A DNA stretch of 64,000 bases from Dendrobium chrysotoxum (GCA_019925795.1 CM034314.1:92933264-92997263); one strand, 5' to 3'. Numbered from the stretch's first letter, positions 1 through 12,442 are shown. Notes: generated by a model not told the origin, from the sequence alone. Numbers and translations: made by a program.

Positions 1-190
1 GGTTTTCTTTACTACCTCACCTTTTTTTTTGGTTCTCCCCTCAGCTCTGCCCTTGCTACAGGGCAAGGTGAGGATGGGATTTCCCTTTACTCTGTCACAT
101 TTTTGTGACCTGTTACTATTTTTGCTTTCCACTTTCTCCTTGGCTCTGCCCTTGCTGTAAGGCAAGGCCAGGAGAAGATCCCCCTTTGCT
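1..190 (+). repeat. Tandem duplication containing a GCCCTTGC hairpin
   Basis: Two diverged units lie at about 40-110 and 130-190. Each has GCTCTGCCCTTGCT followed by a complementary GGCAAGG (stem CCTTGC / GCAAGG) and then a run into CCCTTT and CTCT. They look like an old local duplication inside retroelement sequence. Confidence 0.4.
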
Positions 191-339
191 CTCTTTCACC
201 TCTTTTGGTGCTCTTTCCTAGAACCTTTTACTCTACTTCTTCTGTCACATTCGGTCAACGCCAACACGAGCGGTTCACTAGTTTGTTCGCCACTCCTGTT
301 GGGGGTCCGTTTGTTGACCCTGATTTCCTCCCAGGCTTG

Positions 340-820
340 GTCAAGGGAGTTGACTTGGTCAAATTGACCAAGTCAGGGCCCATACCCTCTCCCTTGTGTT
401 CAATGAGTCAAACTGAGTCTGTTGAGCCCAGACCAGGCCCTGGGTCAACCTGGTTGACCAGGTCAACCCAGGTTGACCCATTAGACCCATATGGGTCTAA
501 AACTAGTTCAAACCAAACCCAAACTCAATCCAGGGCTCTCCAAGCCCTATTCTCTCCTCCACTGGACTCAGTGGGTCAGGCTTGACCCATTGGGCCTAGG
601 TCTTAGCCCTGGGTCAACTGGTTGACCAGGTCAACCCAGGTTGACCCATATAGACCCTAATGGGTCTAAATCAACCCAAATCAAATTTGAATCAAACCTT
701 TACCCATCCCTTGACCCATGGACCAAATCCCCTCATCTTGGGTCTATTTGACTAGGTTGACCAAGTCAATGATTGACTTGGTCAACCCAAGTCATAATGG
801 GTCAAATACACCCATTAAAG
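340..820. repeat. Cluster of TTGACC / GGTCAA motifs with ~170-bp duplication
   Basis: TTGACC and its complement GGTCAA recur many times in both orientations. The block GGTTGACCAGGTCAACCC, followed by AGGTTGACCCAT and TGGGTCTAAA, appears near 452-498 and again near 620-668. TTGAC is the W-box core bound by WRKY factors in plants, so this could be an LTR enhancer region. The regulatory role is inference. Confidence 0.45.
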
Positions 821-1650
821 ACCATTTAGATCCTATTTAAAGCTCTAATCCTTTCCTAATCCATTCAAAACTCAAGACCACGGCTATTTAAGCCCTTTTC
901 CTCCTAATTGATGAAGGATTTGATCTTGGCCGTTAATCAAAGGCTTAAGGATATAAATAGAACATTAGGGCTCTTAGGAGGGGATCTTGCTCTTACCTCT
1001 AGACCTAGACGTTCCCAAACCCTGAGAATTGGCATACGAGCTCCCTAGGTCTTCCTCCACCCTTCCCAAGTCAAACCCCGACGGTCAAACCCGCCGGCGG
1101 CGAGATCTCCGGCGAACCGAGGCTTTGAACCTTCCCAGGCGATTTCCCGTTGATTCAAAGCGTTTGAGACCGCGATTTCTTCTACAAATAGGAGCGTGGA
1201 CAATCTACAAGTGCAACCAGCCCTTATACATCCAAATCCATCCACAAACCAAGGTGAAAACTCAAACCCTAGCATAGAACACTTAGGGTCAAATAGCATC
1301 TTGTTGAGTGCGCTTCGAGCCAAACTAACTATACCACATGATTTCTGTTCATGCCTAGATCCTAAGTCTCAATTTTCATTTGATTTTGTTCACCCGATCG
1401 CGAGAACGGGTCAAAAAACCCATTAGGGTTTCGGGTTACGTTCGCGTACAGCTAGGCGGGATCTGGACCGTTGATCCCTCGATCAACGGTTAAGATCCCG
1501 CCGTTCCGCGGTTCTGATCAACCGTACGTTCGAATCCCGCGGTTCCGTTCACCGTCCAGCGAGATCTGGGCCGTCCGTTCGAAACCGCGGAGATCCAACG
1601 GCCAGATCCACGCGCTGACGTGGACAAGTCAAGCCGCGGACCACGGCTTT

Positions 1651-1737
1651 GATTGCCGCATGATTGCGGCAATCATTGGCGGCGGCGCAATGATTGCGCC
1701 GCCTGCCAATGATTGGCCCGCGTCCGCGGGCCCAATC
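1651..1737. repeat. Three consecutive GC-rich hairpins
   Basis: Hairpin 1 (1651-1674) pairs GATTGCCGCA with TGCGGCAATC around a 4-nt loop. Hairpin 2 (1675-1710) pairs GGCGGCGCAAT with ATTGCGCCGCC around one base, extended by ATTGGC/GCCAAT with a one-base bulge. Hairpin 3 (1711-1737) pairs GATTGG-CCCGCG with CGCGGGCCCAATC imperfectly. They sit just before a T-rich and TTA-repeat tract. Confidence 0.6.
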
Positions 1738-1837
1738 AGAGCCCGCCACGTGGCATCCCGAGAGCCGCCGCCGCCGTTTTTTTTATTTTTTTTAATTTTC
1801 TTTTTTTTCTTTTTCTTTTTTTATAATATTTAAAAAA

Positions 1838-2075
1838 ATATATAATAATAATAATAATAATAAAATAATATTATTTTAATTAGTTTTGTTTTTTAAATAA
1901 TATTAGATTATATTATTTATATTATTAATATTAATAATATTATTATTATTTCTGTTATTATAATATTATTATTATTATTATTATTATATTATTATTATTA
2001 TTATTTTAAATTATTTTAATTGATAATTATTATTATTATTATTATTATATTATTATTATTATTTTAATTATTTTA

Positions 2076-2123
<48 letters not shown>

Positions 2124-2283
2124 GTTATTATTATTATTTTAATTACTTTGATTATTTTAAATTATTATTATTATTATACTATTATTATTATCATTATTTT
2201 AATTATTTTTATTATCTTAATTATTATTAGTATTATTATTATTATTGTTATTGTTATTACTTTAAGTTATTTTAATTATGTCA

Positions 2284-2333
<50 letters not shown>

Positions 2334-2830
2334 TTGTTATTATGATTATATTATTATCATTATTATTTAAAACCTGTTTTTAATCTATTATTACTATTAT
2401 TAGCATTATAATAATATCAATATTATAATGAGTAATAATGTTATTAATTTGATAATAATAATATTATATTATTATAATATTATATATTATTATAATTAGC
2501 ATGTAATAATATTAATGTTATAAATAGTAATAAATAATAATATTATTATTATGTTGTTATAATATTGACTATTATTATTATTAATATTATTATAATATAA
2601 TATTATAATTAATAATAATATTATTATTTTAATAATATTATTATTATGTTAGTGATTATATTATTATAATGTTAGCATTTGATTATTATTAATATTATTA
2701 AAATATTAATATTTTTTTTAGTTAATAATATTATTACTATCTTTAATGATAATATTATTATATTAATATTAGTATCATGATAAATTTATATATATTATTA
2801 TAATATTTTGATTATTATTTATTTTAAAAT
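1838..2830. repeat. Long (TTA/ATT)n-rich tract
   Basis: About 1 kb is made almost only of A and T, dominated by imperfect ATT/TTA trinucleotide runs; the purest stretch is near 2286-2334. Open frames through it give only Ile/Leu/Tyr/Asn strings and are not genes. Confidence 0.9.
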
Positions 2831-4117
2831 TCAGATATTGTTATATCTGATTTATTTTGAAATTATTAATTATTTTCAAATATTAATTATTTTAAATTAT
2901 TTTAAAAATTACCTTTAAACCTATTTAACTTCGAAAATTCATAACTTTGCCATTTTAAATCGGATTTTGACACACAATACCTTAAACTCTTCAGAAAAAT
3001 ATGAATTTTAATTTAAAATTATTCCCTGTATGTGATTCTGTCATTTCTGGATGTTTTCTGTATTCCTATGTTATTTAATTATTTAAATATTTTTTAATTA
3101 ATATAAATAATTATTTTAATAATAAAAATTATTTTAAAACCCCCCTCGGTGGCTGGTAGACCTCCCATGCTTATGAATTGAAGTATTTTCAATCATCTTA
3201 TTTTTAAACTTACATTATTACTATTTATAATATTTATGTATTTTAAAGATAATTTTAAAATTACATATTATTTAAATCCCCCAATTTTGGGAAGTCTACC
3301 CCTTATGAAACTTTAAACCTAGGACCTGTATGTGAACAGAATTCATGTGGGAGAAGGATTAGTGAATGATTGTGTCTCAATCATTCACTAATCACTTCAT
3401 TATGTGCCTTTACTTAGTGTTTTCGTAGTCTTTGCATGTGTAGGTCGCACAAGCACTTAGCCTAGGCTCTCCTAGATCTAAGGACATAGTCTGGTGTGTT
3501 TATACTTGCTGCATCTACCCTCTATGTTGTGCCTAAGGGTTAGTTACTTCATTTCATTCCTATATAACGTAGTGACATCGTAAGGACAACAATTAAGGAT
3601 CGTCTAGCAAACTTAGAAAAATTCCAGGAATTAGGGTAGAACCCTGAATGACTTGAAATTTGAAACACTTAAACTCAGTGACATCCTAAACCCCTCAGAA
3701 TTTTCTAAGAATTTTCTGAACTCCTTAAAATACTTAATTAGCAAACCCTAATTCACTCGTTAATTAAGCCTTAGAAACTTCAGAAAAATCTAATAAATCC
3801 ATGTTAAATCAGAAAAATACCCATAATACCTCAAACTCTCCAAAATTCAGTCCCCAACCTTAGATAATTAGGGCCCCTTAATTGAACCTTAATCTGGACT
3901 TTAATTCAACCTTAATTAAAAATCACCTTTTCGCCTTAATTAAATCACCAAAAATTATTAAAAATCCCAAATTTCCCCCAAACACTTGGGAACACCTTCT
4001 TAGGTCATTTCTGACCTTTGGGGGTGATTCCAATCAGTTTGGAGCTGATTTGGGCCAAAACCCCCAAAATCCCCCTAATTAGGCAATTTCGATAATTCCT
4101 TTAATTGCCCCAACTTC

Positions 4118-4590
4118 TAAAAATCATAACTAATTATAGAAAATTCCAAAATGGGCAAACTAAAAGGCACCTAACTCTAATTAAGGTCTAGTATTTATTA
4201 AAAATATTAGGTGTCCAGAAACCAACTGAAATTAAAAAGTCAACTCTTCGGTCAACCGTAGTCTATAGTCTAGGGCCCGAAACTTCTAAAATTCATAACT
4301 TTGTGTAGGAAACTCCAAATCCAGCAAACTAAAAGACATTCAACTCACATTGAGGTCTAGTATTTGTTAAAAATATTAGGTATCCAGAAGTCAACTCAAA
4401 TCAAAAAGTCAACAATCCGGTCAAACTTAGTTCAAAAACAAGACCAAAACTTCAGAAATTCATAACTTTGGATAGAAGAATCCAAACTGGGCATGCTAAC
4501 TGTCTAACTGATCAGGTTAAGGCCTAGTATTTTATAAAAATATTAGCTGGTCATAAATACCCTTTAATCAAAAAGTTAATTTTGGACCCC
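4118..4590 (+). repeat. Three diverged tandem units of about 169 bp
   Basis: Each unit starts near AA(A/T)TCATAAC (CATAAC at 4125, 4294 and 4461). It continues with AAACT-type words, GGTCTAGTATT or GGCCTAGTATT, AAAAATATTAG and a tail of AAAAAGTCAAC or AAAAAGTTAAT. Spacing is 169 and 167 bp. A weaker related start (AAAATTCATAACTTTG) is near 2934. They appear to belong to the surrounding retroelement. Confidence 0.6.
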
Positions 4591-5054
4591 CTTTTACTTA
4601 GTGTATAGGTGGACCCCGAACCCCCCCTAAAACTCACTAATGCAATTTAAACTTTAAATATTATTACCCTAAGAACTAAAATTGATCCACACATTAAATC
4701 AACTAAGATAGATCTCAATTCACTAATATTTGGACTTTAAATAAAATTCACTTTTCAGACCTACAACCAACCTGGACAGTAGGCAATTGTAACTAACTAC
4801 CCAGCTTAGGATCTACCTCAGCCACACAGGCTTTTACACACACTGTAGAATTGTTTGCTAGGGCACCACTTCTAGGCTTAGGTTAGGCCGGTGGTTTACT
4901 TTTCTGCTGCGTGCCGAGTCTTCCGGATTTCATTGCATGTTGTGATTGAACTATTGGTGTGTTTGTTTACTTTTACTGTACTCTGGGAATTGATGTGATT
5001 GCACGATAGACTACCCATAGGTTAGGATCGAGGTTGATACTAATGATGTTTTCT

Positions 5055-5250
5055 GCAGGTGGCCATGCTCATGCAGCGCTAAATATAAGGGGGGCAATAA
5101 TCAGGATTTAAAAATTAATGCTGTTTTATGCAGGTGCTTCAGAAATTGCTCAGCACCCCTAAATAAATGAGGGCTAATTGAAAATCATTATAAATTGCTA
5201 CAGGTGCTCCAGAGCTTGCTTAGCCCTCAAATATGTAAGAGCATGGCCAA
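5055..5250 (+). repeat. Three diverged ~72-bp units starting CAGGTG
   Basis: Units begin at 5055, 5130 and 5200 with CAGGTG, followed by TGCTC or TGCTT words and a segment ending CTAAATA or CAAATAT. Spacing is 75 and 71 bp. Confidence 0.5.
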
Positions 5251-6804
5251 GTGTGGCTGTGATGAGTATTTTCACTTCCATATAAATTGCTTGAGATAAC
5301 ATAAAATTGCTTGGGTTGATTAGGATAACCTTGCAGGAGAGTCTAGATTTACTGCTTTCATTTAATGTAAATGGTTTGTAACTTGGTATCGAGTTGTGAA
5401 AGTTTATTTTGAGTGGGGATACAAGAATCCAAAGGTTGGATGCCCAAAGAGAAAAGGACACCCAATATGAGGATAGTCCTTTTCTGTTTGAGAATCCAAA
5501 TTTGGGTTATTCTACTACCCTAGGAGTCCAAGGAAGCCGAGGTCCAAGGAGTCGAGGAGGAAGCTCAGATCCAAGGAGTCTAAGAAAGAGAAGATCAAGA
5601 AGATGAAGACCGAGAGTATCCCACTCAAAATAACTTGCGTCAATCTTAGGATTAGAAATCCGGGTTGTTGGCAGTGGTCCCCGGCCACTTTAATTTTCTG
5701 CAGACCCTGGGTTGTAATTAAGGCCAGTTGGCCTATGGACATTTATTAATTTGTTTGGATAATTTTGATGTGTTTTATGATTGTGTGCCTCTAGGATTGT
5801 TTGCTTTTCTTAGTTTCTTGGCGTTTTGCATGTCGCTTTTTGTTTTAGCCTGGATTTCGTTAGGCTCTTTAAGGACTAAAACTTTTTCTACTCCTAACTA
5901 ACATTCAAATTTTAAGATTTAAATAATTTAGAAACTTAACGACCTAGGGAATCGCCGGAATCGTCCGGGGTAGCATGCATATCGTTGCATTTCTCTCTTT
6001 CCTTCTATAAGACACTTCCCCGCCCGTGGGTAGAGTCCGGATAATCTGACCTATGAGGATGAGGTGCCGGACCTGGGGAAGCCCAGTCTAATTCCAAAAA
6101 TTATTTTTATAAGTCTTTTTAAAGTTCTATGCATACCTGATTCAGATACTCTAATTAGCATGCATTGCATTAGAAACTAACTAAATCAAAATTTTAATTG
6201 CATTAGTCTTAGGAGCATACACCCTACATAAGTCCAGGGCCAATTAGGAAATCCTCTAGATGTCGGCCCTATCTCCGAGAACTATAACCCACCTACCCAT
6301 CCTTCATAAATGACTGGACAGCATGGTTTTAAAGCGATTAGGTGGTTAGCTGGCTCCCCCTTCCAGGCCGGGGTAAGTCCAGGTTTTGCATTGCATTAGT
6401 TAGGACACGGGTGTTAGTGTTGCGTAGAACACTAAACCCACCATAGATTCAGGATTCAAGGCTACTATTGTTCCGTAGTACGCTTCATCAGTAGGTAGGT
6501 CTTCTGTCTTCCAGAGACCCTAAACCCTACATATCTGCGTCACACGGATGACGCCACCTCCATCCTTCCCTCCTGCATGTCTCGAGTGCATGATTTATTT
6601 ATTTTTCTCCAGTTTTTTCTCACTACCTTAGTCCCTCCGGATGCTGATGTGAGCTGTGCATGTTGACTAAGCCTAGTTGAACCTCTCTTTCCCTTCGAGT
6701 AGGACTTCCTAGTCTCTGCCCTATGTGCCAATCCCAATTTCGAAAGAATAATGTAGAATCCTTAATCGAGAGTATTCTCAGGCTCCGGCTTGAGATGTAA
6801 TTAA

Positions 6805-6826
6805 CCACGGGGGCTTGCGCCCGTGG
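6805..6826 (+). other. Hairpin with GGCTTGCG loop (copy 1)
   Basis: A perfect 7-bp stem CCACGGG/CCCGTGG encloses the 8-nt loop GGCTTGCG, preceded by TTAA and followed by GAAACC. A second copy at 50851-50872 has the same loop and flanks but a stem changed at three paired positions. Position and flanks suggest the 3' part of an LTR-type element. Confidence 0.6.
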
Positions 6827-7052
6827 GAAACCGCATCCCACTCTCAAATAAACCCCATTCGAGCTAATGTATCGGGTGGGGGAAACCCGTTGTGATGATA
6901 AGGTCATATATATTATTACCCATCGGGGTGTGCTGGTGAGAGCCACTATCCTCAATGGTTAATCGTATGCATGATCGAATCTGCCCTTCCATTGGCCAGA
7001 TACTGTCTCCCTCGCGGGGCGATGGTGTCTGTAGTCCTTTCGGAGGTCCACA

Positions 7053-7687
7053 ATGCAAAGCATATTTCATTGAAGCAATGTGGTGTCATAATGGATACAC
7101 TCCTATATTGGACGAGTACTTGGACAATGCTTGGTTACCATATCAGGAATTTGTGCACTAATTACAACATATTGCCTAAGTGATGATTTGACTTTTGAAG
7201 CTATTAAAAGCTTGGAGTTCTATCCACCTATTGTTCGTTATTCATGCATGCTTTTTCGACTTTATGATGATTTGGGAACATGCGCGGTAAATGCGAGCAT
7301 TATTTCTTAATAAATGTATAGTATTAATGTTTTATTTTCTTTTTTTTTAAATTATATATTTATAATGAAATGTTACTCATATTTTTATTACATACAGAAA
7401 TCCAAAGAGGAGATGTTTCAAAATCAATTCAATGTTATATGAAAGAGAAAAATATTTCAAAAACAACTGCTTGAGATTATATTAGATGTTTAATAAAAAT
7501 TTATTGGAAGAAATTGAACAAAGAACACACTATATCTTCAAAATATGCGGAGTCTTTTAGAAAAGTTTTAGTTGATATATCAAGGACAACACAATGTTTC
7601 TACTAATATGGAGATGGATATGGAGAGCACGATCGTGAAACTAGGGAGCGAATCATTTGTATAATAATTAAGCCAATTTCACTTTAA
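7053..7687 (+). pseudogene. TPS1: terpene synthase remnant, exons 6-7 only
   Basis: This is the 3' end of a class I plant terpene synthase. Exon 6 covers 7053-7286 and exon 7 starts at about 7398 and ends at a TAA at 7685-7687. Homology begins abruptly at 7053 inside exon 6; the first five exons are absent, replaced by retroelement-like sequence. Exon 6 has lost one base (GCTTGGTTACC where intact copies have GCTTGGGTTACC), exon 7 has a TGA replacing an Arg codon (ACTGCTTGAGAT) and a TAA replacing Gln (TTCTACTAATATGG). These lesions are shared with TPS5, and 7053 onward is almost identical to 34255 onward, so TPS1 is the duplicated tail of TPS5 rather than an independent gene. It cannot make an active enzyme. 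Confidence 0.9.
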
Positions 7688-9144
7688 AGGTAATTGCACT
7701 TTAAAAATGGAGAGCCCTTTCTGTAAATGTATGTTATGTGCAATTTAGGATATTGCTAATTGTGTTATCTTATTTAAGTAATGCTTCCTTTTTCCGTTAG
7801 TTAGTGTTAAATCAAAGATCGCACATTAATATAAATTTGTTAATTTTGAGTATCGTGTATTGTAGATATTCATATGCATGTTGTTTAAAATAAATACTAT
7901 TTATTTTCTATGTAGTGCACATTCAATAAATAAATAGATTCAGATGGCTAATCTTGGTAAGAAAATACAGTCTTGAGTTATACTTGAAGCACAAAAATAG
8001 AAGGGTAGATGACTGTCACCTAAAATAAAATTTAAGCCCAAATACCCATTTTATGGTAAATAGGGACCTCATTCCATATCAGTAAGGTTCTGGACTAATG
8101 AAGTTTCTCATGAGTTTGACGTTAACTTTATGTGTTCGTGGTTGAAGAAGCTCCAACCTTTGCAAATAAGTTAAATTCATTTTTTTATTTTGGAGAATTA
8201 AAGAGGTTTTTACGATTTTCATATGGCCTTTGGGTTAGAAATTTGAGATGTGGAGATGAATTTAACCTGTATAACTATGTTATCTATCAGCTAAAGTCAT
8301 ATGCTTCATATCTATAAGTTTGTTAAATATCACCTTTAAGTTTATAAAAGGAGTTGATAATTTGGTAGCGAATCACTTTTCTCAATCTTCCCCTCCACTC
8401 AGTCATGTACTGAGCTGGAGAGGTTGGATATATGGCTAGTGAAGTGATCAGGGGTTTTGGTATAACGTCCATAAATAAGTATCTGCTACTTTTTTATGGA
8501 GTGAGAAGTCAAAAAGTTTGAGCTCCTTTTCTATAGATAATGGTGAGGTGTGAGAGCAAATTCTAAAAATGAAGAAATATTCACCCTTAAGTTTTTAGAG
8601 GAGAACCATCAAAAGAAAACACTCTGAGGAGATATTTTATGGTGCCCAACTATGTAATATATTCCTTCTTTTCTTTATGATATTCTTTTTCCCTGCCTTT
8701 GGTTTCTCCTCATTTTTTATTGCCAATGATGGATATGCGACCATTAAATTTTTGGTGAGGATGAGAATTATGAGACTTTGATTGAGAGTATCTTATAATT
8801 GTAGTTAATTTTGGGACAAATTTCCCTTAATGTAATGAAAAATAAAACTCTCAATTAAAGTAATTTCAAGTCTATCTATTGGTATATATAATTGAGATGA
8901 AATTTGTATATTATATTGTATATCTGTAATTGATTGATAATAATTCTTTGAGTTATTTTTTGACAAATTTGACATCTAATTCACTATGAAATCTCAATGG
9001 CATATATTTGGAGTACATAAATGATGAAAGTTTATTGAAGATTACCCAAATTATGGTTGATTCTATGCTTAAGAATGAATCCCAAAATTTTTGAAATTTT
9101 CATAAAATATGGTATTGTCCTAATCTTAAATTATAATAATAGAT
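7688..9144. other. Intergenic spacer, no gene seen
   Basis: AT-rich single-copy-looking DNA downstream of TPS1. No convincing open frame, RNA gene or complete element was found. It is duplicated almost base for base at 34890-36342. Confidence 0.6.
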
Positions 9145-9147
9145 TAA

Positions 9148-9276
9148 TACTTTGTTTGGGATGGCTTTCTTACTTCTTTGTGAGGCATCTTTTTAGTACA
9201 AAATTTTTTAGTTTAAGAAATTTTTATACTAAAAAGCTGCTTCAGAAAGTAGTAAGAAAGTCATTCAAACAAAATC
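9148..9276. mobile_element. Tourist-like MITE (diverged), spacer copy 1
   Basis: A 129-bp foldback element flanked by TAA on both sides (9145-9147 and 9277-9279). Its ends resemble the family ends GGCTTCGTTTGGGAC and the complement (ACTTTGTTTGGGATGG … CATTCAAACAAAAT). It has the typical middle TTTAGTACAAAA / TACTAAAAAGCTGCTT. Three-base TAA/TTA duplications are the mark of PIF/Harbinger (Tourist) elements. Confidence 0.55.
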
Positions 9277-9279
9277 TAA

Positions 9280-11417
9280 GTTATCAAATGTCATTCTTTG
9301 AAATTAATGCATGTTTGTGACTCCTAGTGTTGGAAGGCTTCATTATTCTTAGGTACCAAGTTTATCTAAATTTGACATTTAGTTCATCATGTTCTTTAAG
9401 ATTCTTGCAATAGTAAGGTGGATTTTGTATAGAGGTAGTGGTAACTCATCAGGTAATTGATCATTGTAACACAAAGAAGAAAAGTAGGAAAAGAACGAGT
9501 GTTGACAACTTTTACATGAGGGAAGAGATCAGAGGACATGCAGAAGAAGAGGAACTGAGAAGAGTCATATGATAGAATTGAATCCAAGATGAAAGAATTG
9601 AATCCATTATGCAGCAAAATAAACTTTTATTAACCAATGAGTTATTTATATTATTGAAACCGTTCTTTAGAATTATAGAAAAAATATGATTGAAAATCAC
9701 TTTTACAACCAATTAGCAAAAATATCGCAATCATCGCCTGACACAATGTTACCAGAGCTAGAAAGTTGTAGAAAGCAGAAGATTTCATATATTTCCTGCC
9801 TTAGAAGTTTAGGATCAGCCAAATTTTTTCAGCCTGTGGCAGTCATAGAAGGCAGAGAACCCGTGGATCAAATGTTGTAGAAGCATCAAAGAGAACAAGG
9901 GAGATGTTGATCAGATAGCAGCTGAGACAAAGAGTCAGCCAAAAAAATGAATGAAAGCTTCTTGACAGCAGTAGGATAGAAAAATAAGCAACCAAAAAAG
10001 AGATTGTCGCAATCATACAGATCAAAATGCATTATACAACTCAAAACATTTTTTCCTTATGATGTTTGTTTCAATATGATATAACATATTTTTGGATAAT
10101 TTTTCTTAAATGCAGTACTTGATCAATGGATATTTTGATAGTAATTGAACAAAAATTATGTTTTTGCCTTTTCTTTTAGTATTTCATTGTACAATTGCCA
10201 TAGAGTCATTTATTCAAACTTGTCCCTTGTGTTTATCTTGGTTTTAACGTCTCTATTCCTATAAACTTTCTCTTGTAATAAGTGATACAAAAATCAGAAA
10301 ATATTGCTAGAGAGTTAGTTGTCCTGCAATTAGAACATTTTATGTCCCCTTCAAATTTTATTTTCTTAAAGTTGTACATTTCACCCTTTAACTTTATTTT
10401 CGTTTATACTAAGGCCTCATTTGGTTGGTTAATGTTAGAAATCCTAATGAAGTGGATGTAATTAAACATCAATTGATTTCAAATTTCATAAATTTTTTTA
10501 AAACTCTCTAAAAAAGATGAATTCATATCCTCACTGAAAATTAGTGAAAATTATGTCATAATCTACATCCTTTTGGTATTCAAACGGCTTTTATTCAAAG
10601 ACTGAAATGTAAGCATTACCTTAAATTCTTTGCTTCATTGTTGCATTTTGTAAGTGGATTCCTCCGACTATGATGTTGCATAATGTGCTTATTCAATACC
10701 ATGTCCTGTCCAGGATATTATGTTGGATTGTGATGATAAGCGAAATTTTAGAAAGAGAGACAGAAATAATAGAATGTTCAAGAAATAACAATCTGTCACC
10801 TTCTTGGTTATTTTTTTGTGTTTTTAATTCCAATTCATAAGCATTCTCTTTGTAACTAATATCTTATTATAAAGTAATTACCATCATGTTTTTCAATCAT
10901 CTACTTATCTAATCTTTTGTTACCTATTCATTATGGAGTGTTTTTATTTATATTTTACTTGAAGTTTTTTAAGTGTCCTATGATGGTTCTGCTAATTGTT
11001 GAACACACAAGGAATCAAATCGCTACAACATTTGATTAAGGAATCAAATTTATCATAAATATTGGACTGAGATTTTAAAGATGAACTTAAATATTTTTAA
11101 GGGCCATGAGATATTTTATAAACTTTTAGAGATCTGATAAATCTTATAATAAATTCTGAATCTCCAAATCCATTCCTGGCTAACACTATGAATAAACTCT
11201 TTGGAAGGGCTAGGCATCCCACAATCACTAGCAAAACAGAAAGAAGAAACAGAGGAGGGGAGCTGCCAACTGAAAGAAAAGTAAAGACTTTTTTAGGTTC
11301 CTGCAAGTGGGAGGTTTCTTCAAGAAAAAAAAAACCTTGTACTATTTTAACAATAAATTACATCATCAAAAAATAAATTAAGACATATTTTAACAGTAAA
11401 TTACATCACCAAAAAAT
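9280..11417. other. Intergenic spacer, no gene seen
   Basis: AT-rich DNA with no supportable gene. Two parts, 10322-10672 and 11017-11330, are also found as diverged third copies at 51189-51536 and 52417-52795. The stretch is repeated nearly identically in the second 12-kb unit. Confidence 0.6.
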
Positions 11418-12442
11418 CAGCACGATCAGACATGTATCTTGATACAATTTTGAATTGAAAATTTCTAAACTTTCAGCAAACTTATAGTTCAACTTAGCAT
11501 TCTGACGAGATGAACCCAACGATACTAAAAAATGATTCAATTCGAGCTCAAAACAAGGGCCCAAAGCTCAATTGGAAAATTCCGGACATTAATTTGAAAA
11601 CTAAATGATCTTCAAATTTGGCATGCTTATAATTAAATCAAGCAACTCGACGAGACAAATCCAACGATCTCAAGAAAGCTAATTCTGACATCATTAGAAC
11701 ATTCAAATGCTGAAGAAATGATCTATGATCAAGAAAATTAATACCAACCATCTGATGTAGTGCTCCAAATTTTTTTCATATTAACGCTATCTGTCACTAT
11801 TAAAATTTATAAATAGATTCTCACCCTCTACATGAATAGGAGGTTGGGCTAGAGATTTAATAGAGCTTTGAGGCTTGAAGAATTACGGAGCTCCACTACA
11901 ACATCACCACCAGCGAGCCCTCACCAGCAGACCTCTTCCCAACCGTCGACGGATCTCTACCAGACCTCTACCTGGCCAAGGTCATTGGACCTTCGCTCAA
12001 CTGATCTCCATCAAACCTACTTGGTTGATCGCTGTTGGACGTCCACTCGCTAGCCGATGTTGGACCTCTGCCTATCCACTGTTGGACCTTCGCCCAACCA
12101 ATCTATATCGGTCCTCCACCCAAGCACCACTGCCAAACCTCTTCCAATCTATCACAGCTAGACCTTTACCCAGCAGCTGCCACCAAACCTCCGCCCGGTC
12201 GATGATCTTTCAAACTTCTATTACTCACCTACCATGGTCCTCGAACCATTATCGCCTGATTATGACCCTCCAACCACCGTCACTCGACACGGTCCTTTTG
12301 ACCGCAGTCATTCCGACTTATGTCGGCCTCCAACCATTATCCTTGGACCCTCGATGCCCGACTATGACCCTCAAACCATCATCGCCGTACTACAGTCCTT
12401 CCGATCATTATCACCCGACTACAGTCCTTCCACACAATTATG
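11418..12442 (+). mobile_element. LTR fragment of the local LTR family (copy L1)
   Basis: The left part (11418-11810) matches the U3-like part of the LTRs at 56805 and 62112 in word order: ACGAGATGAACCCAACGA, TTCAATTCGAGC, a GACGAGACAAATCCAAC segment and TATAAATAGATTC as a TATA box at about 11809. It continues into a C-rich tract of imperfect CCTCNACC-type repeats (11880-12440), the counterpart of the minisatellite in the 56.8-kb copy. The 3' end with the conserved TTTTCCACGTAAAAATC block is missing. The 196-codon frame running through the C-rich tract is low-complexity and is not called a gene. Confidence 0.6.

Larger units (their letters stand above)
1..7052. mobile_element. Non-coding retroelement-like DNA, no gene
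   Basis: No open frame here looks like a real protein, and no gag, protease, reverse transcriptase, RNase H or integrase could be recognised. The stretch contains clustered TTGACC/GGTCAA motifs, a TATAAATAG box near 952, GC-rich hairpins, a long TTA tract, diverged tandem repeats of ~169 bp and ~72 bp, and a stable hairpin near 6805. This mixture is what long terminal repeats and untranslated parts of large plant LTR retrotransposons look like. It ends abruptly at 7052 (…GTCCACA) where terpene synthase homology starts, so it probably truncated TPS1 by insertion. The left end lies outside the window, so LTR pairing and target-site duplication cannot be checked. That it is one element rather than several nested ones is not shown. 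Confidence 0.45.

Noticed and set aside
1500..1560. GTTCGAATCCCGCGG resembling a tRNA T-arm
   Set aside because: No acceptor stem, D-arm or anticodon arm could be fitted around it.
5409..5606. 65-codon Arg/Ser-rich frame
   Set aside because: Short, built from a local CCAAGGAGTC repeat, no family resemblance and no second copy to test conservation.
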